From a filamentous cyanobacterium CCT1 (lineage in GTDB: Bacteria; Cyanobacteriota; Cyanobacteriia; Phormidesmidales; Phormidesmidaceae), in assembly GCA_003017855.1 (NCBI GenBank), contig PYER01000003.1, forward strand, positions 1-64,000: a stretch of DNA of 64,000 bases, read 5' to 3'. The translations under genes and the position numbers were made by a program. The notes below the pieces were generated by a model that worked only from the letters and a program-made list of their open reading frames with translations, was not told the DNA's origin and did not search any database. Positions 34,538-43,227 of the stretch are shown here, piece after piece (the first letter of the stretch is position 1; every line of letters begins with the position of its first letter).

Positions 34538-35347
34538 ATGAAAGGACTGACCGGCAAAACTGCCCTCGTTACTGGTGCTTCATCGGGCATTGGTCAATCG
34601 ATCGCCATTCGCCTGGCCGAAGAGGGCTGCAACGTGGTGATTAACTACCGCAGCGACAGCGATGGGGCCGAAGACACCCGCCGTCAGGCCATGGAAAAAG
34701 CTTGTAAAGATGTCGAGGCATGCGGCGTCAAAGCCTTGCTGCTGCAGGGCGATGTCTCTAAGGAAGAAGACGCGATCGCCCTGGTACAGCAAACGGTTGA
34801 CCACTTTGGCCGGCTCGATATTCTGGTCAACAACGCGGGAGTGCAGATCGAAAGCCCCTCCGAGGCGATCGAGATAGATAGCTTTGATAAAGTACTGGGG
34901 GTCAACCTCCGCGGGGCCTACCTGTGCGCTCGCGAGACCATTCAGCACCTGCTGGCCCAAAACCGTCCCGGCAGCATTATCAACATTTCCAGCGTCCACG
35001 AAATCATCCCCCGGCCCCAGTACCTCAGCTATTCCATCAGCAAGGGGGGCATGGGCAACATGACTCGCACCCTGGCCCTGGAGTATGCCGCCAAGGGCAT
35101 TCGGGTAAATGGCATTGGCCCCGGCGCCACCGTTACCCCCATCAACGATGCCTGGACCGAGGATCCTGAGAAACAGGCCGAGGTCGAAAGCCATATTCCC
35201 ATGGGCCGAGCCGGTACCAGCGAAGAGATGGCCGCCGCCGTAGCCTTTCTGGCCTCCGACGAGGCGGCCTACATTACCGGGCAAACCCTCTACATCGACG
35301 GGGGGCTAACCCTGTATCCCGACTTCCAAGAGCCGTGGTCAGCCTAA
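34538..35347 (+). CDS. short-chain dehydrogenase, glucose 1-dehydrogenase-like
   Basis: A 269-residue classical SDR: cofactor motif TGASSGIG, NNAG, catalytic Ser in NISSVHE, and YSISK as the Tyr/Lys pair. The overall sequence (NVVINYRSDSDGAEDT, PGATVTPIND, MGRAGTSEEMAAAVAFLAS, ITGQTLYIDGGLTLYP) resembles glucose 1-dehydrogenases, which oxidise glucose to gluconolactone with NAD(P)+. Substrate specificity is inferred from this similarity. It precedes psaD by 100 bp with no terminator between, but psaD should have its own promoter. Confidence 0.88.
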   Translation: MKGLTGKTALVTGASSGIGQSIAIRLAEEGCNVVINYRSDSDGAEDTRRQAMEKACKDVEACGVKALLLQGDVSKEEDAIALVQQTVDHFGRLDILVNNAGVQIESPSEAIEIDSFDKVLGVNLRGAYLCARETIQHLLAQNRPGSIINISSVHEIIPRPQYLSYSISKGGMGNMTRTLALEYAAKGIRVNGIGPGATVTPINDAWTEDPEKQAEVESHIPMGRAGTSEEMAAAVAFLASDEAAYITGQTLYIDGGLTLYPDFQEPWSA

Positions 35348-35446
35348 AGAACTGTTACACTTCCTCAACAATCGGTATTACCCCCTGCTCTCGCGATGAT
35401 ACGATTCCCATCAAACGCCCATTAAGTGGTTGAGAGATAGGATTTC

Positions 35447-35875
35447 ATGACTGAAACGCTTACAGGTCAAACACCTATTTTTGGAGGCAGCACCGGCGGT
35501 CTCCTCACCAAGGCCTCTGTTGAAGAAAAGTACGCCATCACCTGGACCAGCCCCAAGAAGCAGGTTTTTGAAATGCCTACCGGTGGCGCGGCCATCATGA
35601 ACGAAGGGGATAACCTTCTATACCTGGCCCGCAAAGAGCAGTGCCTGGCCCTGTCCAGACAGCTGCGTACTAAATTTAAGCCTAGGATCGAAAATTACAA
35701 GATTTATCGCGTCTATGCCACTGGCGAAACCCAGTACCTGCACCCCGCTGATGGTGTCTTCCCTGAAAAGGTGAATGAAGGTCGTGGGTCAGTCAATGCC
35801 ATCGGCCGCAACATCGGGGCCAACCCCGACCCCGCCACCATTAAATTTAGCGGCAAAACCCCCTACGAAGTGTAG
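35447..35875 (+). CDS. psaD: photosystem I reaction centre subunit II
   Basis: A 142-residue PsaD, beginning with [16 protein letters not shown] and containing [37 protein letters not shown] and [27 protein letters not shown]. PsaD is a stromal-side PSI subunit that docks ferredoxin and stabilises PsaC. The length is normal for cyanobacteria. The ribosome site is GATAGGATTTC and a strong terminator follows 72 bp after the stop. Confidence 0.98.
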   Translation: MTETLTGQTPIFGGSTGGLLTKASVEEKYAITWTSPKKQVFEMPTGGAAIMNEGDNLLYLARKEQCLALSRQLRTKFKPRIENYKIYRVYATGETQYLHPADGVFPEKVNEGRGSVNAIGRNIGANPDPATIKFSGKTPYEV

Positions 35876-35947
35876 GCTTTTCTCCACTGGTTTCAGCTTT
35901 GTGAACCAGGGATACCGCTAAATGCTGACTGTGACTGTTGTGTTGTG

Positions 35948-35976
35948 AGGGGCGTAGCTTAGGCTAGGCCCCTTTT
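35948..35976 (+). terminator. rho-independent terminator after psaD
   Basis: AGGGGCGTAGC pairs with GCTAGGCCCCT (10 of 11) around a TTAG loop, ending in a short TTTT run. Its position, 72 bp beyond psaD and 70 bp before trpE, fits psaD termination. Confidence 0.8.
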
Positions 35977-36044
35977 GCTATCCAGGCCCGTTTGCGATTC
36001 GGGTAATGTCTTCGTACCTCCGCTAGGGCGGTAGAATAAGTGCC

Positions 36045-37574
36045 ATGATTTTCCCCGCCTTTGAGCAGTTTCAGGCCTACGCCACCCAGGGCAACTTTGT
36101 GCCGGTCTACCAGGAGTGGCTGGCCGACTTAGATACACCTGTATCGGCCTGGTACAAAGTGTGTGCTGGGCAGCCCTATAGCTTTCTGCTGGAGTCGGTA
36201 GAGGGTGGCGAAACCCTGGGCCGCTACAGTTTTTTGGGCTGTGACCCGCTGTGGGTTTTAGAAAGCCGGGGCGACCAGTCTACCCAAACTCACCGCGATG
36301 GCAGCGTAGTCGAGCATGCGGGCAACCCCTTCGACACGCTGGCTGCCTGCCTGGCTCCATACCATCCGGTCAAGCTGCCTGCCCTGCCCGCTGGCATTGG
36401 CGGCCTGTTTGGCTTCTGGGGCTACGAGCTGATCCGCTGGATCGAGCCGACGGTGCCGATCTATCCGCTGAGCGACGGCGATCTGCCCGACGGCCTGTGG
36501 ATGCAGGTCGACAGCCTGCTGATTTTTGACCAGGTGCAGCGCAAAATTTGGGCGGTGGCCTACGCCGACCTGCGCGAGCCGGAGCTGGATATACGGGCGG
36601 CCTACGAAGGAGCCTGCGATCGCGTTCAGCAGCTGCTCCACAAGCTCACGCTGCCCCTATCAACGGCCTCCGCTACACTGCCCTGGCATCCCCCTTCCAG
36701 CGGCACGCCGCCTGTGGCTTATACCAGCAACCGCACCCCCGTCGAGTTTTGCGCCAGCGTTGAGCGGGCTAAGGCTCACATCCAGGCCGGGGACATCTTT
36801 CAAGTAGTGATCTCTCAGCGGCTCAATACCACCTATGGGGGCGACCCGTTCGACCTGTACCGATCGCTGCGGCAGATCAACCCCTCCCCCTACATGTGCT
36901 ACTTCAACTTCTACGACTGGCAGCTGATTGGCTCCAGCCCTGAGGTGATGGTCAAGGCCACCCTGGCCGACGACCCCGACCAGCCCCGCGTTGCCACCGT
37001 GCGCCCCATCGCCGGTACCCGCCCCCGCGGCAAAACCGCCGCCGAAGACATCGCCTATGAGCAAGACCTGCTGGCTGACCCCAAGGAGCGGGCTGAGCAC
37101 GTCATGCTGGTTGACCTGGGCCGCAACGATCTGGGGCGGGTATGCCTCAGCGGCACCGTGCAGGTAGACGAGCTGATGGTAATCGAGCGCTATTCCCACG
37201 TCATGCACATCGTCAGCAATGTGGTGGGCCAGCTCAGCCCCAGCAAGACCGCCTGGGATTTGCTCAAGGCCTGTTTCCCGGCGGGTACCGTCAGCGGCGC
37301 GCCCAAAATTCGCGCCATGCAGATCATTCACGACCTGGAGCCCTGCCGCCGCGGCCCCTACTCCGGGGTCTACGGCTACTACGACTTTGAGGGGCAGCTC
37401 AACACCGCCATCACCATTCGCACGATGGTGGTGCAGGCGCTACCCGAGGGTGGGCACAGCGTTGCGGTTCAGGCCGGGGCCGGGCTTGTCGCCGACTCGG
37501 TACCTGAACTGGAGTACCAGGAAACGTTGAACAAGGCGAAAGGCATGCTGGAAGCGATTAGGTGCCTGAGTTAG
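36045..37574 (+). CDS. trpE: anthranilate synthase component I
   Basis: A 509-residue TrpE. The N-terminal half carries the tryptophan feedback motif (FLLESVEGGETLGRYSFLG). The chorismate-binding half has QVVISQRL, PSPYMCYF, RPIAGTRPRG, DLGRNDLGRV and FPAGTVSGAPKIRAM. With a glutaminase partner (not in this window) it makes anthranilate, the first step to tryptophan. The length is typical. No leader peptide or attenuator is apparent between psaD and trpE. Confidence 0.96.
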   Translation: MIFPAFEQFQAYATQGNFVPVYQEWLADLDTPVSAWYKVCAGQPYSFLLESVEGGETLGRYSFLGCDPLWVLESRGDQSTQTHRDGSVVEHAGNPFDTLAACLAPYHPVKLPALPAGIGGLFGFWGYELIRWIEPTVPIYPLSDGDLPDGLWMQVDSLLIFDQVQRKIWAVAYADLREPELDIRAAYEGACDRVQQLLHKLTLPLSTASATLPWHPPSSGTPPVAYTSNRTPVEFCASVERAKAHIQAGDIFQVVISQRLNTTYGGDPFDLYRSLRQINPSPYMCYFNFYDWQLIGSSPEVMVKATLADDPDQPRVATVRPIAGTRPRGKTAAEDIAYEQDLLADPKERAEHVMLVDLGRNDLGRVCLSGTVQVDELMVIERYSHVMHIVSNVVGQLSPSKTAWDLLKACFPAGTVSGAPKIRAMQIIHDLEPCRRGPYSGVYGYYDFEGQLNTAITIRTMVVQALPEGGHSVAVQAGAGLVADSVPELEYQETLNKAKGMLEAIRCLS

Positions 37575-37621
37575 CGTTTCAAAGAACCCGAATCAAACCA
37601 GGGATTCTGTGGGGGCTATTC

Positions 37622-37650
37622 AGTAGGGCAAACAGCCGTTTGCCCCTACT
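37622..37650. repeat. GGGCAAAC palindrome, degenerate 110-bp family member
   Basis: AGTAGGGCAAAC pairs with GTTTGCCC-CTACT around AGCC. It matches the core of the 110-bp elements, but flanking terminal repeats are eroded; the right side runs into the stop of the 37689 gene. Confidence 0.55.
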
Positions 37651-37688
37651 ACCTTCGGGGATATGCAGTCAGAATTCGGCAAAATGGC

Positions 37689-38426
37689 CTACATGCAGCC
37701 CTCAGCCCAGGTCACCGAGGGAAACTGCCCGGCGCGAAACTGAGTTACTTTGCCCTGATCGTCGGTTTCAAAGACCAGACGATAGACGTCTTCGCCGGGG
37801 TCTTGGGGCGTGAAAACAACGGTTTTGCCGAGGGTGGCAGGGTTGGTGGTCGCCTCCAGCTGCTCACCATAAACTCGGACCAGGTCTCGCTCGGTCGAGC
37901 CAATTCTGATGCCGCTGCGGGTTGTCGTCAGGCTGCCTGGCCACACATCGACGCGCAGAACCTGATTGTCGATGGCCATCAGCCCAATCGGTTCGCCGTA
38001 GTCTTGAATGCGGTAGTACTGACACTGACCGTTGCTGGCCTCGGCGATGGCGACTGGGGTTAGCCCCGCTGCTTCGAGATCGTCTAGATCCATGCCAATG
38101 CGAATGGGGCCAAGGCCAGTGGTCTTCAGCTGTGCCGTCAGCAGCGCTAGAGTGGGTGCCTGCTCAACATCGACCCCGGGAGCGAGGGCGATCGCCCGCT
38201 GCATGACCCGTAGAGAGTTGAGCGGAACCAGCACGCCATTGAGCAGCGAACTGGCCTGGGGGTAGTAGTAGGGCGAAGGTTTAGCTGTAGGTGTAGCGGT
38301 GGTCTGAGCGTGAGTCGCCTGGGCCGTTGGCCGCTGGCCATAGCCAACCGCCGCCAGGCCAACAATAGACGCGGTTGCGGCGATCGCCGCAACCGCTCCC
38401 AATCGTTGTTGTCTCCCTTTGACCAT
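37689..38426 (-). CDS. exported or anchored hypothetical protein
   Basis: The ATG at 38426 is preceded by TTAGGAGCA and gives 245 residues. A hydrophobic segment near residues 10-32 (AVAAIAATASIVGLAAVGYG) is a signal peptide or anchor, followed by a Thr/Ala/Pro-rich linker. The mature domain contains GPIRIGMDLDDLEAAGLTPV and, later, RSGIRIGSTERDLVRVYG: two related 'IRIG' units of a type I associate with exported cyanobacterial proteins. One Cys pair (QCQYY, EGCM) could form a disulfide. Function unknown. Confidence 0.72.
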   Translation of the reverse strand: MVKGRQQRLGAVAAIAATASIVGLAAVGYGQRPTAQATHAQTTATPTAKPSPYYYPQASSLLNGVLVPLNSLRVMQRAIALAPGVDVEQAPTLALLTAQLKTTGLGPIRIGMDLDDLEAAGLTPVAIAEASNGQCQYYRIQDYGEPIGLMAIDNQVLRVDVWPGSLTTTRSGIRIGSTERDLVRVYGEQLEATTNPATLGKTVVFTPQDPGEDVYRLVFETDDQGKVTQFRAGQFPSVTWAEGCM

Positions 38427-38656
38427 TGCTCCTAATCCGATGAATGAACTCAAGCGAATGCGTGACTGACGGAGGCGCTGTTCCCCTGAGATGGGGCCGT
38501 AAACCGATGCGCCGAATCAATCACTGGCCTCAAATCTAGTCCCAAAAGGGCCTAAACCCTAGGCAAGACTTATCATAGTGGGCATCATAGTGGGCAAGCC
38601 CAGTCAATATTGTGACCGGCTGCTCTAGTTTAGCAGTAGCTGCCTAACTGCCTCCA

Positions 38657-39622
38657 ATGCCGCCGCTATTTCGCCCATTGTTTCGCCCATCGCCCAGGTT
38701 GAAGCGCTCACCTGCATCCAGGCCTGGTGCCCGATGGCACCGGTTGGCGCCGGCTGGTCTAGCGGCGATCGCGCTGGTTTTGGCCCTGGCTGCGGCGATC
38801 GCCAGATACCCCTTCAGGGCAGCAAAGTCTACCCTGGTACCAGCTGCCACCCCGGCCCGAGCCAGGGGCTTTCAGGCTCTGTTTAACCGCAGCAGGCCGC
38901 AAAGCCCGCCGTTGACAGTACCGCTGCCGGTGCTGCCCCAGACCCTGCCGCCCCAGCAGGCCTGGCCCGATCTGCCGCTGGTGCAGGGACAGCCCGGCTT
39001 TGATGACCTCAACAGCGCACACTGGGCCTGGCCAATTCTGAATGATCTGAACCAGCGCAACGTGATCGCAGGCTTTCCAGACGGCACGTTTCGCCCCGCC
39101 GACCCTATGACTCGAGCCGAGTTTGCAACTCAGCTGGCTCAGCTGTTTAACCTGCCTCTGGAGCGATCGCGACTGGGGAAAGAAATCCTCTATACCGATA
39201 TGGACCCTGGCCACTGGGCCTACGGCAACGTTCAACAGGCCGTGCAGATGGGGTTTCTCAGCGGCTACCCCGACGGCACCTTTTTGCCTGATCAACCCAT
39301 CAGCCGCCTCCACGTCATCGTAGCTTTGGCCGACGGCCTGCTGCTGAAATCTAGCAGCAGCGCGACAATAGCGCTACAACCCTACAAGGACAAGAGTCAG
39401 GTGCCGCCCTGGGCTCTCGGCCCCCTGGTCGCGGCTACAGAGGCAGGGCTGGTAGTCAACTACCCCGATCGCAGTCAGCTTACTCCCAATCGGCTGGCCA
39501 GTCGGGCCGAGGTTGCGGTTATGCTGCACCGGGCGCTAGTCCACACCGGCACCCTGCAAGAGATCCCGTTCCCCTACGTGATCGGGCGATCAGCGTCTAA
39601 GGGAGAGAGCTACACCAAATAA
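38657..39622 (+). CDS. S-layer homology (SLH) domain protein
   Basis: A 321-residue protein with an N-terminal hydrophobic segment near residues 32-50 (GLAAIALVLALAAAIARYPF), acting as a signal anchor after a basic start, and a Pro-rich linker. Three SLH units follow: HWAWPILNDLNQRNVIAGFPDGTFRP, HWAYGNVQQAVQMGFLSGYPDGTFLP and PPWALGPLVAATEAGLVVNYP. SLH domains bind cell-wall polysaccharide. No outer-membrane beta-barrel is attached, so it is not an OprB/Slr-type porin. It is divergent from the 37689 gene. Confidence 0.9.
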   Translation: MPPLFRPLFRPSPRLKRSPASRPGARWHRLAPAGLAAIALVLALAAAIARYPFRAAKSTLVPAATPARARGFQALFNRSRPQSPPLTVPLPVLPQTLPPQQAWPDLPLVQGQPGFDDLNSAHWAWPILNDLNQRNVIAGFPDGTFRPADPMTRAEFATQLAQLFNLPLERSRLGKEILYTDMDPGHWAYGNVQQAVQMGFLSGYPDGTFLPDQPISRLHVIVALADGLLLKSSSSATIALQPYKDKSQVPPWALGPLVAATEAGLVVNYPDRSQLTPNRLASRAEVAVMLHRALVHTGTLQEIPFPYVIGRSASKGESYTK

Positions 39623-39625
39623 TAT

Positions 39626-39713
39626 AGCCAGAGTCACCTGAGTTAGGACCTCAATAAAGCCTGAAAACGTTCAAACGCTCATTTGACAAGCACTCTAATC
39701 CGATCGGCTACAG
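39626..39713. repeat. dispersed repeat, about 90 bp, copy 1
   Basis: From AGCCAGAGTC through GAGTTAGGAC, AATAAAGCCTGAAA and CGTTCAAACG to CGGCTACAG, this matches 50354-50449 with an 8-bp internal gap. It begins 3 bp after the SLH gene stop. A degraded GTTTGCCCCTACC palindrome follows at 39725-39752. Confidence 0.7.
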
Positions 39714-39776
39714 GCGTATCTTTGGTGGGAGTAAACGATTGTTTGCCCCTACCCTGGGCTCAGCAGTCCCGTTTGC

Positions 39777-40298
39777 TTAAAAGGAAGGAAGGGAGATACC
39801 GTCTAGCCCATCCTGCTCGAGGGTAGGTAGCTCAAGACGCTGGCTGCGGCGTGTCCGCATGGCCAATCGGTAGCTCACGCTCTGGAGTTCAGCCTGAAGC
39901 TGTCGATTTTCGCGCTGAATTTCGGCGACGCGCTGCTTAACGGCGGCCATACGATCGGCAAACTTCTGCCGATAGACCGTGGGCAGCTCCTGCACCACCT
40001 GCTCCAGCATGCGGGTGCGATCGGTGAGTTCCTGCACCGTTTGTCGCAGCTGCAGCACTTCGCTGTCGCGCTCTTCGAGCTGACCCTGGTAAAAGTCAAT
40101 TTGCTTTTCAACGCCGCGTAGCTGTTCGCGCAGCGCCGACATCTCGGCCTGGTGCTGCTCAGACACTTCAGGGCTGGGCACAAACCCAGCGTTGCCCTTA
40201 ACCAGCCGAAACAGCTCCTGCGACAGCTGCTGCACTAGCTGGTCGCGAATGGCTAACTCCGACTCAATCCGGGCGATTTCGGCCTGATGTTCGTTCAT
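39777..40298 (-). CDS. Npun_F5560-like coiled-coil protein
   Basis: The ATG at 40298 (MNEHQAEIARIESELAIRDQ) gives 173 residues; the track's upstream extension is non-coding in look. Residues 1-140 form continuous coiled coil rich in Gln, Glu, Arg and Leu (LVQQLSQELFRLVKG, IDFYQGQLEERDSEVLQLRQTVQEL). A short tail follows with LPTLEQDGLDGISLPSF. This matches the cyanobacterial family named Npun_F5560, of unknown function. The stop lies about 25 bp from the palindrome remnant. Confidence 0.8.
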   Translation of the reverse strand: MNEHQAEIARIESELAIRDQLVQQLSQELFRLVKGNAGFVPSPEVSEQHQAEMSALREQLRGVEKQIDFYQGQLEERDSEVLQLRQTVQELTDRTRMLEQVVQELPTVYRQKFADRMAAVKQRVAEIQRENRQLQAELQSVSYRLAMRTRRSQRLELPTLEQDGLDGISLPSF

Positions 40299-40879
40299 GT
40301 CTGAATATGAAGACTGCGCCACGAGACTACTACTCCCACACCTACAACTAAACCTACTACTCGATGCCCCAAAGCCTGAATTATCAACCTCCCCTGGCTT
40401 GTTAACCGGGCACATCGACAGCCTAAATTAGCTATCGCCAGTGGTCTGAGCAGACTCAGAAACCAGGGAGGATAAGTTGCTGCTAATTTATAACACCTGT
40501 CAGAAAAGTTGGCACACCAAATTGTGGTGAAAATTAGCGCACGGCCAGAGACATGCCAGAAACTACTGCCATACCCCTCAGAAGCTGTCAATTAACTGTT
40601 GGCGCAGGAATCAGCGGCTACAGCCCCCAGGTATTCTTTGGGTCGAGCGTAGCAGCGTTGATGGGCTTCGGGTTGTGGTCAAAATTGATGACACTCCCTA
40701 ATACGAAATCCTGACTGGCTATACCTGATTGGCCGAGGGCAAACCACCGTTTGCCCCTACAGGTTGGTCTGCTGGATATCAGGGGCGTGGAATTCGGATT
40801 CGGTATAAGACAATGCCGCTGGTCATTCTCACCCGGGGGCAAAATGACCAGCGGCAGGTTGTGGAAAATCGGTAGATGG
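40299..40879. other. gene-free interval with a 110-bp repeat element
   Basis: This 581-bp gap between two minus-strand genes holds the 110-bp element (40699-40808). Small ORFs here lack ribosome sites and protein-like composition. I see no promoter I can name. Confidence 0.55.
40699..40808. repeat. 110-bp MITE-like element, copy B
   Basis: Ends TAATACGAAATCC and GGATTCGGTATAA form imperfect inverted repeats (10 of 13). The interior has GGGCAAAC-CACC-GTTTGCCC. In reverse orientation it aligns with copy A over its whole length, with a one-base shift in the middle. It lies 71 bp after the rpsF stop. Confidence 0.75.
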
Positions 40880-41236
40880 TTACTCTTCTTCGCTAGCAGC
40901 AACTTCTGCCATCGGTTCTTCAACCTCAGCGGGCAGAGGTTCGTCAGACTCTTGCTTAACCGTCAAAAATCGAATGACTTCGTCGCTGAGGCGCATGGCT
41001 CGCTCCAAGGGGGCGATCGCGGCCCCAGGCCCGGTGTAGTTCATCTGAATATAGATGCCCTCGCGATTGCGGTCGATCTCGTAGGCGAGGCGGCGCTTGC
41101 CCCGGTGCTGGGTCTCTAAGATAGAAGCGCCCTGATCCTTCAGCATGGTCTGGTATTTGCCGATGGTGGCATCAATGGCCTCATCGTTGAGGTCGGGCCG
41201 CAAAATGTACATGGTTTCGTACATGTAAGCTTTCAT
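40880..41236 (-). CDS. rpsF: 30S ribosomal protein S6
   Basis: The ATG at 41236 is preceded by AAGGAGTG and gives 118 residues; the track start is two codons earlier. The S6 fold is clear: [65 protein letters not shown]. The C-terminal 20 residues are acidic ([15 protein letters not shown]), common in S6. It binds the central domain of 16S rRNA next to S18. No rpsR is adjacent, as is usual in cyanobacteria. Confidence 0.97.
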   Translation of the reverse strand: MKAYMYETMYILRPDLNDEAIDATIGKYQTMLKDQGASILETQHRGKRRLAYEIDRNREGIYIQMNYTGPGAAIAPLERAMRLSDEVIRFLTVKQESDEPLPAEVEEPMAEVAASEEE

Positions 41237-41412
41237 AAACACTCCTTGTGGACATAGTGGCCTTTAGCAGCCAAAAATAGGCATAAATAAGCGCTAATGG
41301 CGATCGCCACCCCGCACTTACCCACGCCTTAGGTATTGGCGCAAAGACAAGGATCTACAATCATACCAAGAATTAGCAGGCCCAGAGTTAGAAAATCAAG
41401 AGTTAGAAAATT

Positions 41413-42189
41413 ATGGCGCAACGCTACGTTAGGGTTCAGTCTCAGACCGGGCAACTGCACTATGGGCTGCTGCGCCCCGATCGCAGCGTGCAGGTGCTCG
41501 ACGCGCCGCCGTGGCTCCAGGGGCAGCCCACCGAGGTCGAGCTACTGCCCGGTAGCTATGACCTGCTGGCTCCCTGCGCTCCGTCTAAGGTGGTGGCCGT
41601 CGGCAAAAACTACCCTGACCACGCGGCCGAGATGGGAACCGCAACCCCGCCCGAACCCCTGCTGTTTATCAAGCCCTCGACGGCGGTAACGGCAGCGGGA
41701 GCTCCCGTTTATTACCCCAACCAGTCGGCCCAGGTTGACTATGAAGGCGAACTGGCGGTGGTCATCGGCGATCGCTGCGCCCACGTGCCCCCCGACGAAG
41801 CCCGCGCCAAAATCTGGGGCTACACCATCGCCAACGACATTACCGCTCGCGACCTGCAAAAGCGCGATGGCCAGTGGACTCGGGCCAAAGGCTTCGACAC
41901 CTTTTGCCCGTTGGGGCCGTGGATTGTGCGCGAACTTAGCCCTGGGGCCAGGCTGCAAACCTTTCTCAACGATCAAGACACGCCCGTGCAGTCTGCCTCA
42001 GTCGATGAAATGACCTTCAGCCCTGACTATTTGGTGGCCTACATCAGCGAGATTATGACCCTGCTGCCGGGAGACGTGATTTTAACTGGCACCCCCGCCG
42101 GAGTTGGCCCTCTGACAGTGGGTGATCAGGTCAGAGTGGCGATCGAAGGCATTGGCATGCTCGACAATACCGTAGCGCTGAGGCCCTAG
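41413..42189 (+). CDS. fumarylacetoacetate hydrolase (FAH) family protein
   Basis: A 258-residue FAH-fold protein. Motifs are VGKNYPDHAAEMG, EPLLFIKPSTAV, QVDYEGELAVVIGDRC (metal-binding acidic residues), GYTIANDITARDLQK, DTFCPLGPW and LTGTPAGVGPL. Family members cleave or decarboxylate beta-diketo acids; one possible role is oxaloacetate or 2-keto acid turnover. Direct action on the homogentisate pathway from HPPD is unproven because no adjacent pathway genes exist. The start codon abuts a tandem 15-nt duplication and no Shine-Dalgarno is visible. Confidence 0.9.
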   Translation: MAQRYVRVQSQTGQLHYGLLRPDRSVQVLDAPPWLQGQPTEVELLPGSYDLLAPCAPSKVVAVGKNYPDHAAEMGTATPPEPLLFIKPSTAVTAAGAPVYYPNQSAQVDYEGELAVVIGDRCAHVPPDEARAKIWGYTIANDITARDLQKRDGQWTRAKGFDTFCPLGPWIVRELSPGARLQTFLNDQDTPVQSASVDEMTFSPDYLVAYISEIMTLLPGDVILTGTPAGVGPLTVGDQVRVAIEGIGMLDNTVALRP

Positions 42190-42310
42190 GCGTGTCATCA
42201 ATTCTGGCAGCAATCGATTAACCCATCAGTGCTGCCAGCCCGACCCGAAAGACAAGCTAGGGGCTGTAATCGGTGGTTTTTGGATATCAGTAGTCAATTG
42301 ATGACCGCCC
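42189..42310. repeat. about 120-bp TIR element between FAH and tic20 genes
   Basis: GTCATCAATT (42194-42203) is inverted perfectly as AATTGATGAC (42296-42305), with further partial pairing outward (GGCGTG vs GGGCGG). An internal GGCAGC/GCTGCC pair is present. It fills almost exactly the space between the FAH stop and the convergent tic20 stop. A related left part lies at 42884. Confidence 0.65.
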
Positions 42311-42805
42311 CTAGCGCACCTGCATGTGCACCGCATCTGAAATAGTGGGAATTTCGGCGTAGAGGCCGCGAAAAGTCTGCACGAGGGAGAAGCCCACCGA
42401 AATGAGCATGCCCAGGAACAGCACATTCGAGAGGGTGCTAAACAGCAGTTCCCCAAACACGCTGGGGTCGAGCAGGCTGAGAATCAGGCTAAACACCGCC
42501 AAAATAATGCTCAGCAGAATTGCCTGCATGGTGTTGAAGCGAATGAATCGACTGATATTTTCGTTGCGGACCACCAGTAAAATGAGGGCAAAAAATACGA
42601 TTAGCCCAAAGAAGGGAATCGTGCGCTCTAGGGTGCCGTAGACCGTAATCAGCGGGGCCAGGGGCAGCAGCAGAAACCCAAACACCGGAAACTGGCTGAT
42701 CAGCTGCAGTCCGTAGGGCAGTCCAGCGGTAACCGGCAAGATGTACGGTAGGGCCGCCAGAATGCGATCCAGAATAGTGGGGTTGGGGGAACTGCTCCAG
42801 GTCAT
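42311..42805 (-). CDS. Tic20-family membrane protein
   Basis: A 164-residue protein with four hydrophobic segments: ILAALPYILPVTAGLPYG, PVFGFLLLPLAPLITVY, FGLIVFFALILLVV and AILLSIILAVFSLILSLL, plus a final LGMLISVGFSLVQTF helix. The RIL.ALPY..P start and ISRFIRFNTMQAILL are typical for Tic20 homologues of cyanobacteria. Tic20 is a chloroplast inner-envelope protein-import component; the cyanobacterial role is not established. The gene is monocistronic. Confidence 0.85.
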   Translation of the reverse strand: MTWSSSPNPTILDRILAALPYILPVTAGLPYGLQLISQFPVFGFLLLPLAPLITVYGTLERTIPFFGLIVFFALILLVVRNENISRFIRFNTMQAILLSIILAVFSLILSLLDPSVFGELLFSTLSNVLFLGMLISVGFSLVQTFRGLYAEIPTISDAVHMQVR

Positions 42806-42883
42806 GAATTTTCTCCAAACAAACTCTAAGGGCTACCGGGCTATAGCCTTACCATATCGTAAATCTATAATTTGCCGGAGTAG

Positions 42884-42957
42884 CCTAAGGCGTATCATCA
42901 ATTCTAGCCACGATCCTTATCCCGTCAGCGCTGCCACGCTCGACCCAAAAATAGGCC
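42884..42957. repeat. partial copy of the 42189 repeat
   Basis: CCTAAGGCGTATCATCAATTCTAGCC...CGTCAGCGCTGCCA...CGACCC matches 42185-42250 with scattered substitutions. The right inverted end found in the first copy is not recognisable here, so this copy looks truncated. Confidence 0.6.
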
Positions 42958-43041
42958 AGTGGAGTTCAGAATTTGAAGTGCATGGTTTAAGCCCTGCCGT
43001 GAACCGCATACCTTAAACCCTGAACCCTAGCCCTTTCACGT

Positions 43042-43227
43042 CTACTCAATATCGGCGACTCGAAAGCCCATCTGGCACTCAAACTGGGTCGGCTGCGCCT
43101 GGTCTAACCCCGCCACACGCCGACCACAGCGCAGTACCCCCTGCTGCCAGCGGGGCTGACCGTGGCGATCGGCCATTAGGCAGTTGCAGCACACCGTCTG
43201 GGGTGAAATCAGTTGGTTATCCGTCAT
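43042..43227 (-). CDS. small Cys-containing cyanobacterial protein
   Basis: A 61-residue protein from MTDNQLIS (two alternative Met codons lie just upstream at 43230 and 43239). It has four Cys: a CCNC cluster, one in LRCGRR and one in FECQMGF. The ending QFECQMGFRVADIE and the CCNCLMAD motif match a small cyanobacterial family as I remember it; metal or disulfide binding is possible but unproven. Function unknown. Confidence 0.65.
   Translation of the reverse strand: MTDNQLISPQTVCCNCLMADRHGQPRWQQGVLRCGRRVAGLDQAQPTQFECQMGFRVADIE

Noticed and set aside
39725-39752. Full 110-bp element near the coiled-coil gene stop
   Set aside because: The palindrome is present but the right end would fall inside the 39777 coding sequence and the terminal repeat is not recognisable; treated as a remnant.
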